DNA of 64,000 nucleotides, from positions 77,363,174-77,427,173 of the forward strand of contig CM045991.1 of assembly GCA_025175895.1 (NCBI GenBank), read 5' to 3'. The notes under the pieces were generated by a model. It did not search any database. It was not told where the DNA came from and saw only the letters and a list, made by a program, of their open reading frames with translations. This document shows positions 57,640 through 64,000 of the stretch, one piece after another. The stretch comes from Wurfbainia villosa. Taxonomy: Eukaryota > Streptophyta > Magnoliopsida > Zingiberales > Zingiberaceae. The position numbers were made by a program, and so were the translations under genes. The stretch's first letter is position 1. Each line of letters begins with the position of its first letter.

Positions 57640-59211
57640 AAGAAAAGAAAGGAATTAAGTATTTTACTTTGTAAGAGGTTAAGTACCCGACCCATCGGTG
57701 GTCGTTAATCAAATCCATAGGGACATAAGACGACGTAAGAGGTCTTGCTCTGGTAGGTCTGGTGGCTCGCTACCCCAGCCTATTAGGGAACGCGCATTAT
57801 GTGGTACTTAACCTGGGGCCCCCCAAACAAGTTATGATGATGTTGAAGTATCTATATGTATATGTTTTGAAAAGAAAAGACTTTTATGAAATTGTGTATG
57901 CTTATGTTAAAGATTATGAATGCTTACGAACTCGTCCTTTATGCATTTTAGATGTTATGAAGTTATGATGTTTAGAGTTAAGTTTAAGAATGTGGTGACT
58001 ATGTACTTTATGCATGTTTCGAATTTATGATGTCGTGAATGCTTATGGTTAAGTTTAAGAATACTTGTGATTATGTACCTTATGCATGTTTAGGATTGAT
58101 GTTATTATAAATGTTTATGCTCAAGTTAAAAATGCTTATGATTATGTCCTTTATGCATGTTAGACTCTATGAAGTTATGATGCTTCTGAGTTTAAGAATA
58201 CTTGTGATTATGTACCTTATGCATGTTTAGGATTTATGTCATTATAAATGTTTATGCTCAAGTTAAAAATGCTTATGATTATGTCCTTTATGCATGTTAG
58301 ACTCTATGAAGTTATGATGCTTATAGTAGTTTAAGAATACTTGTGATTATGTACCTTATGCATGTTTAGGATTTATGTCATTACAAATGTTTATGCTCAA
58401 GTTAAAAATGCTTATGATTATGTCCTTTAAGCATGTTAGATTTTACTAAGTTATGATGCTTATAGTAAGTTAAGAATATTTGGGTTTATGTACTTCTGCA
58501 TGTCTAAGATTTATATCATGAATGCTTATGTTTAGATTATGCCTGCTTGGTTTTAATTATGCTTAGCATGCTGATGTAAACTCTATGCCATGCTTAGGTT
58601 TCATTACGTGGTATGTTGTTGATTAGTGTTACTATGGAATACTTAGGCCATTTATGCTAGCATGCTTATGTTTCTAATTGCTTGATGAAGTTCGTGGTTT
58701 TTGTGAGTAGGCAAGAATCTTACTAAGCTATATGCTTATAGTTTATGTTGTCCATATACTGCAGATCAAGGAAACCTGAACTAGAGGAAGTAGCAGGAAG
58801 GGCCCAGTGTGTGTGATAGTGGCATGGTGGAGAAAGACCCTATTACTATATGCTTATATTTATATGCTCAATTAACAACTTAAGACATTGCTTCCGCTTA
58901 TAAGACTTGTGAATTATTAGCACCATGTTGGATGTTGCTTAGTTATGTTATTGTTCAATTACTTAAGAAAGTTGATATGATAGAACTCACGAATGGATCC
59001 TTATGTTGGGCATGTTATGAAATGAGATAAGATATGTTAACATGCTAACTATGAATAAGATAGGTGATGCATGTAGAAAAGAAGGTTTATGCCATGATAA
59101 CATGCTTAAGTATGATGGTGGAAGGATCCATGTGTATTATGTTTTAAAAGAAAAAAAAGAAAGGGGTAAAAGTAGCGCCGCCCTAAGAGCAGATAAGGGC
59201 GGGCGCTACAA
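57640..59211 (+). mobile_element. Probable Ty3/gypsy LTR (5' end lost in gap)
   Basis: The block AAGTACCCGACCCATCGGTGG, then GTACTTAACCTGGGGCCCCC, and the end GGGCGGGCGCTACAA resemble LTRs of plant chromovirus-type gypsy elements. A weak primer-site-like GTATGAGA follows. There is no coding support in the window, so the assignment is an inference from LTR style. Confidence 0.4.
58005..58500. repeat. Tandem repeat of about 138 bases, 3-4 copies
   Basis: AATACTTGTGATTATGTACC recurs at about 58060, 58197 and 58336, with a diverged copy at 58475. Each unit contains TTATGCATGTTTAGG and AAAATGCTTATGATTATGTC. Confidence 0.85.
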
Positions 59212-59695
59212 TATGTATGAGATGATGCGGGATTGAACTTTGAGCCAGTATCCTCCTCCACCACCACCTCCTGCAGACGACTAGATTTACAGGATGTTAG
59301 ATTTTTTTTATTTTTCAATTTTTGTAGTGAGATTGAGCATATCAAATCTCCATTTTGGATGTAAAAAAAAAAACTGAAATCTTTTCAATTAAATGAAATT
59401 TCTGTTTGTTAAAATCATGCATGTTTGAGTGAATATCTGTATTATTGTATTGGTTTATGAAAGTTGCTATATCATGATGTGAAATTGCATATTATCATAT
59501 AACATGTCATGTCATTCCTTAGGATTATTTTAAATGTCATGTGTTTTTAAATTTCATCATATGCCATGACATCATGATATTTGGTCATGTTTTTATTTTG
59601 CTATCACTATGCCATGATCATTTCATGTATTAATTTGATTGAACATTTATTTAAGGAAAATGGCATGACTTGAAGTCTCATTTATAAGGGAATCA
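59212..59695. other. Unassigned AT-rich stretch
   Basis: A short CCTCCTCCACCACCACCTCC run near 59250 could be a gypsy gag start, but no frame follows. The rest is AT-rich with T and A runs and nothing I recognise. Confidence 0.4.
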
Positions 59696-60998
59696 AGTAG
59701 GGTTGCCTAGGAAATGCATGAAACCCTAGATAAAATGAATCAAAACCCACATCTCACATCACATTGACATGTATGTGTATTTATACACTCTAGATACATG
59801 TGAGATGCTAGGATAATAAGTTAGGTTCAAGGTGCATAGGTAGTGCATCTAGATGAACTCAAACTTATTTTAATTATCACAAAGAATCATAAGGAAAGCT
59901 GATATACAAGTTATTTATATTTAGCCAATAAACCATGGTTCAAAATAGGTTTTCAAAAACATTTTAAAATCATTTTAGAAAACCTTGGTGAAATCTATCT
60001 TTTGATAGCCATCATCATTGTAGAAGTTGATACAAAGTGGATCAAAAACTTTAAAGTTTTAATAGTTTTTGAACATTGTACCAATCTCCTATTTCAATGG
60101 TAAAAATATTTTTCCAAAATTTTTCACTGATTGTATGTGTGATAAGTAATATACGTATCAAGTTTCGTGATTTTTTGATTTACGTAGAATTACTTATGAA
60201 TTTCAAAGTCAGTCGATTTGAAAATCAGGTTTTGATTATCGATCGCTCATTGCCTCTGATCGATCGTGATGGGAAACATTGGACTCATCATGCGGTATAT
60301 ATCTCATTGTGCTTCATGCTGCCGATCGATGGATACATCGATCATAGTAGGTAACAATCGTGATACTGATTTGGGGTAACCAAAGTTGTTTAACCCGATT
60401 TCTCATGATTAAGGTCCCTAAACACTCCTAACCCTAGGATATGCTTTTGGGAAGCATGATGAAGGGTGAAAATCCATTGAATATGGATTAGGAGAGGTGT
60501 TTAGGGTTTGTATCAATTTTAAGGTGTTGGGAAGTTCAATGTTGAATTTCTAACCTTACTTTTGATGGTTTTGAGTTCCTATTGGCTTAGGAACTTCCCA
60601 AGGATATTGTTGGTGCAATGGTCAAGGGGGAGCAAGCCTTTAGGGGGAGGTATCCATCTTGAAGTGATGGATGTGTTTTTCTTTCTTCTTGAAGGGGAAA
60701 ATGTTATCAATTGGGAAAATTGATGGATTTTTAGAAACCCAATTTGGAAATTGGGAGAGTGTATAGGAACCAAGGTGGAGATTGTAAGATCTCATTGGGA
60801 CGTGAGACTTTGATCTCCTTGTAGAGATAACCTTTTTGATGTATGTCAAAAAGGGGGAGAATGTTTGGGGGAGAACATTTGGAGAATGTTTAGAGAATGT
60901 TTAAGATTACTAACTTGGGATAATTGGTAAGGGATTTGAGTTAGTGTTCTAACTCGATGATTTGTTTGGTTTTTGTCAAACATCAAAAAGGGGGAGAT
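59696..60998 (+). mobile_element. F3 element S2, 3' non-coding region
   Basis: Post-pol region of a SIRE-type element, recognised by a 10-bp inverted repeat CATCTCACAT/ATGTGAGATG (59750-59807), also present after the pol of S3 at 63515-63578, and by GGGGGAG tracts near 60626, 60645, 60853 and 60867. The final tract AAAAAGGGGGAGAT ends at 60998, right before the LTR. Confidence 0.8.
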
Positions 60999-61100
60999 TG
61001 TTGGTGCAATCGGCCCAGGTCATGATTGACCAGGACTCGAGTTTGACTCGAATGATGTTTTGATGTTCGACAAAAATATATGACAATGTAATTGTCAAGG

Positions 61101-61425
61101 TAAAGTCCAAGTCATGGGTACTTGGCATGGAAAGTCCAAGTGGAACACTTGGCATTTGGTAAAGTCCAAGTCTTGAGTACTTGGCATGAAAAGTCCAAGT
61201 GGGACACTTGGCACATGAAAAGTCCAAGCATGGGTCTTGTGATGTAAAGTCCAACATGGGTTGGCAAGGGAAAGTCCAAGCTTGAGTCTTGGCATGAGAA
61301 GTCCAAGGGGTTTGATATTGGCTGCGTAAAGTCCAAGCGGGAGTCTTGGCAGCATAAGTCCAATGGTTGGCGGTGTAAAGTCCAAGCGGAGTCTTGGCGG
61401 CATAAGTCCAATGTGCCTTGGCGGT
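61101..61425 (+). repeat. Stem-loop array in F3 LTR, 12 units
   Basis: Units such as CCAAGTGGAACACTTGG (7-base arms, 3-base loop), CCAAGTGGGACACTTGG, CCAACATGGGTTGG and CCAATGGTTGG. The arms vary but stay complementary. Confidence 0.88.
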
Positions 61426-61624
61426 GTAGACACCGTTAGCATGACATAGCCGATGGAAGCACCTGAAGGTTAGCGCGATGGATGAACAAGTCATGGATGA
61501 CTTGGAGGGATCTGAGAGGCGTGAGGCTAATGGAAGTGGCTAGAAGGCTTAGGTCTAGGCTAAGGGTGGTCTAGCAAGTATGGGGGCACCATACTTGGGC
61601 TAAAACCTCATGTTTGAGGTGTGC

Positions 61625-61955
61625 CAGTCGACTGGTGCCATGTGGCAGTCGACTGGACCGATTCAACTAGGGTTTGACTGTGGGAAGTGGTCGGCCGACC
61701 GCTGCAGGTGGGCAATGATCGATGGTTCGAGCAAATGATCGATCGCGGTGATCACCGACCGGGTGCTCGGATTTTCGGCCATGCATCGGAGTCTCACTGA
61801 CCGTGACGAAAGGCCGAAAGGATGGCTCATCAGTCGACTGATGCTCATGATCAGTCGACTGATGTCCTAGCCGTTGGATTTTTCCATCGTGGATTACACC
61901 ATTGTCTCACAACAACAGTGTGATCAATTGACTGATGGTCCCAAGCAGTCGACTG
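61625..61955. repeat. Five CAGTCGACTG palindromes upstream of the F3 TATA box
   Basis: Sites at 61625, 61646, 61831, 61852 and 61946. The one at 61828-61843 extends to the 16-base palindrome CATCAGTCGACTGATG. The TATA box follows at 61984. Confidence 0.88.
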
Positions 61956-61983
61956 ATCGACCTTTTCCAGCACAGGTTGAAGC

Positions 61984-61990
61984 TATAAAA
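61984..61990 (+). promoter_or_regulatory. TATA box of the F3 LTR
   Basis: TATAAAA in AGCTATAAAAGGAGC, about 500 bases before the LTR end, the only strong candidate in this LTR. Confidence 0.65.
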
Positions 61991-62476
61991 GGAGCTCGTG
62001 ATGGAGAAAAAGATAGCGATTTTCTTGAGCGAAATTGAAGGGGGAAGTTGGTGCTTTCCAGTCCTTCAAAGCTAGTTCAAGGCAATCAAAGATCAAGCAA
62101 TCCAAAGCTCTTGTAAAGTGTTTTTCCTTTACTTGCATTTGTATTTCATTGTATTTGATTGTATTTATTTGATTATTGTTGTAATCATTATTGTACGAGG
62201 TTTCTCCGCCTCCGGATTGTTCCGAGAAGGAGTGTTTATTAGTGGTTGCGTGTGCATCACTAGAGCTCGTAGATCTCGATCCGTGGAGTAGGAACCGTGT
62301 GGTTCCGAACCACGTTATATACTCGTGTTCTTGTTGTGTTGGCATATTTTGTTATTTTATTATATCTATTTCCGCTGCGCACTAACGAAATTGTAGAGAC
62401 GAACACACGATCGAATTCCATCTACAAACGGCTACACGCTATTCACCCCCCCTCTAGCGGCGTCAAATATCCTACA

Positions 62477-63388
62477 GATGACATAATCTTTGGAACAACC
62501 AACACACAATTATTAAATGAGTTCATTTCACTAATGGAAAGTGAATTAGAAATGAACTTAGTAGGTGAGCTCACCTTCTTCATAGGGTTACAAATAAAAC
62601 AAACTAGAGAAGGAATTTACTTACACCAACTTAAATATGCTAAAGAATTAATTAATAGATTTGGAATGCAAAACACTAAAGAAATTAATACACCAATGGC
62701 TACCATTGTTAACATAGGAGAAGACATAGAGGGAAAAGCAATCGATTTAAAATACTGTAAGAGCACAATAGGTAGCCTTCTATACTTAACTGTGAGTTGA
62801 CTGCATATACTTTTTGCGGTGAGTATGTGTGTTAGATTTCAATCTTGCGCAAAGGAATCACACCTAACGCTAGTCAAACGTATTTTTAGATAGCTAAAAG
62901 GAACACTAAATGTAGGAATTTGGTACCCTAGATCGAGCGAGTTTGAACTAATCGGCTACTCCGATTCTGATTATGCTGATAGTAAACTCGATAGGAAGAG
63001 CATGAGTGGATGTTGCCAACTCCTAGGTTCGAGTCTAGTCAGTTGGTGTAGTAGAAAGCAACATTGTGTTGCCTTGTCTACCACAAAAGCCGAATATGTT
63101 GCAATGGGTGAGTGTGTAGCTCAACTTCTTTGGATGAAACACACTCTCCAAGACTTTCATTTAAACTTTAGTAACACTAAAATCTTAATTGATAACATTA
63201 GTTCTATTAACCCAACTAAGAACCCAATTTGTCACTCTAAAATCAAACACATAGAAGTTAAACATCACTTTATACGAGAACACATAGCTAATGAAACTAT
63301 AAAACTCGAATATGTTGAGTCGAAATCGAACCTAGCGAACATTTTCACGAAACCCTTACCCAAAGCAAAGTTTAGTCTGCTTAGATAA
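62477..63388 (+). pseudogene. F3 element S3 RT end and RNase H (two stops)
   Basis: Begins at the catalytic DD of RT (DDIIFGTTNTQLLNEF) and runs in one frame to a stop at 63386, with stops at 62798 (TGA, likely from CGA) and near 62891 (TAG). RT tail: GELTFFIGLQIKQ, STIGSLLYLT. RNase H: YSDSDYADSK, SWCSRKQHCVALSTTKAEY, LIDNISS, HIEVKHHFIREHI, and the end FTKPLPKAKFSLLR. The HIxxxHHFIR block and ending are typical of SIRE-type copia elements. The upstream part (gag to the first half of RT) is missing because S2 inserted here. The RNase H part is otherwise open and looks little decayed. Confidence 0.92.
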
Positions 63389-64000
63389 AGGTTAGGAATA
63401 TGTGTAGTAGAGTAGGAATCAACTCTCACTTAAAATCTATTTTCTTTTATGCTACATGGAACTAGCTTAGGATTTACCTTAGAAATCATGCACCTATAGA
63501 TTTAAGGATCCAACACATCTCACAACACATAGGTTCAATGTGTTTGTGTACTGAGTCACGTAGATGAGTGTGAGATGTTAGAACCTTACTCCTGATTCCA
63601 GATGTAGATCAAGTGCATCGATATGAATCATGGAGTATAATTATTTAAAATAACCAACTCTAATCAACACTTATTGATCATTTTATGTCAATTAAGTCAA
63701 AAAGAGTTGAACATGCTATTAGTTGAATTTACATTGAAACTATTATTTTCAAAATTAAAAGGGACATGCTTGTACTTACAAACATATGTTACTATAGGTT
63801 TCTAAAGTTTTTTTTATATAAATATCCAAGTATTTTTGATATATGGCAAAAGGGGGAGAAGAGAGGCCAAAGTTAAGGACTCAAAAGTTTTTTTTAACTC
63901 AACCTTCTTTAAGTGGCCAAACGGTAAGGGGGAGAGATAAGTTTATTTTTCAAAATCTCACCTAAGGGCTAGGCGGAGGTAACCTTGAGGGGGAGGATTT
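63389..64000 (+). other. S3 post-pol region (continues past window)
   Basis: Contains the inverted repeat ACATCTCACA/TGTGAGATGT (63515-63578, loop 44 bases) and polypurine tracts near 63849, 63928 and 63988. The 3' LTR is expected beyond the window edge. Confidence 0.75.

Larger units (their letters stand above)
60999..62476 (+). mobile_element. F3 LTR, 3' LTR of S2
   Basis: 1478 bases, TGTTGGTGCAATCGG to ATATCCTACA. It has a 12-unit CCAAG...CTTGG array at 61101-61425, five CAGTCGACTG palindromes at 61625-61955, and TATAAAA at 61984-61990. After the LTR the sequence enters the catalytic region of another element's RT at GATGACATAATC, so S2 inserted into S3. Confidence 0.9.

Noticed and set aside
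59212..59300. Start of a gypsy gag with a Pro-rich segment
   Set aside because: Only about 90 bases fit and the frame closes at once, so it is kept as unassigned sequence.

Overview
This is a flowering-plant nuclear window made almost wholly of nested LTR retrotransposons. I see no host protein gene, rRNA, tRNA gene or CRISPR array. The plant assignment rests on Ty1/copia gag-PR-INT-RT-RH order, primer-binding sites complementary to plant initiator tRNA-Met (TGGTATCAGAGCC), kilobase-long LTRs, and a SIRE-type lineage with AAGGGGGAGAT polypurine tracts. A large-genome species is likely; the exact taxon cannot be read from this window. One scaffold gap of 100 N lies at 57246-57345.

Four groups of elements are named here. 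F1: copia, LTR 1.9-2.6 kb starting TGTTGGAATGTATACTG. F2: copia, LTR about 2.2 kb starting TGTTAGTAATATATGAG. F3: SIRE-like copia, LTR about 1.5 kb starting TGTTGGTGCAAT. F3b: a related family with about 1.15 kb LTRs, seen as gag-only element G.

Layout. 1-4507 and 16254-19006 are two head-to-tail F1 elements on the minus strand (B and C) sharing one LTR. That LTR is split by F1 element A (4508-16253, plus, 5-bp duplication TGGGC/TTGGC), and A is split by a minus-strand F1 solo LTR (11153-13752, perfect duplication GTGGA). Element C is cut at 19006 by F2 element D (19007-28342), followed directly by a second F2 internal segment (28343-29684), so D is also tandem. After a filler junction come two rearranged minus-strand F1 pieces (29726-34936). 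35206-37771 is the start of an F3 element (S1). Its gag is interrupted by complete F1 element F (37772-52236, perfect duplication ACTCC), and F is interrupted by G (42307-47639, perfect duplication AAAAT). S1 gag resumes at 52242 and is cut by a partial SIRE-type LTR (52434-53216), then by a third F2 copy (53217-57245) running into the gap. After the gap come a 51-bp tandem array, a probable Ty3/gypsy LTR, the 3' end and LTR of an F3 element (59700-62476), and the RT-RNase H of another F3 element (62477-63388).

No element is autonomous as written: every pol has stops or frameshifts. The informative parts are non-coding: a 27-bp array of variable copy number upstream of the TATA box in every sufficiently complete F1 LTR, hairpin arrays in F2 and F3 LTRs, a hairpin repeated four times in each F2 leader, a conserved inverted repeat behind SIRE-type coding regions, and a gag-only element with intact ends. 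Recurrent CAG-to-CGA differences between copies that should be identical look like sequencing error at methylated CHG sites and should be excluded before any dating.
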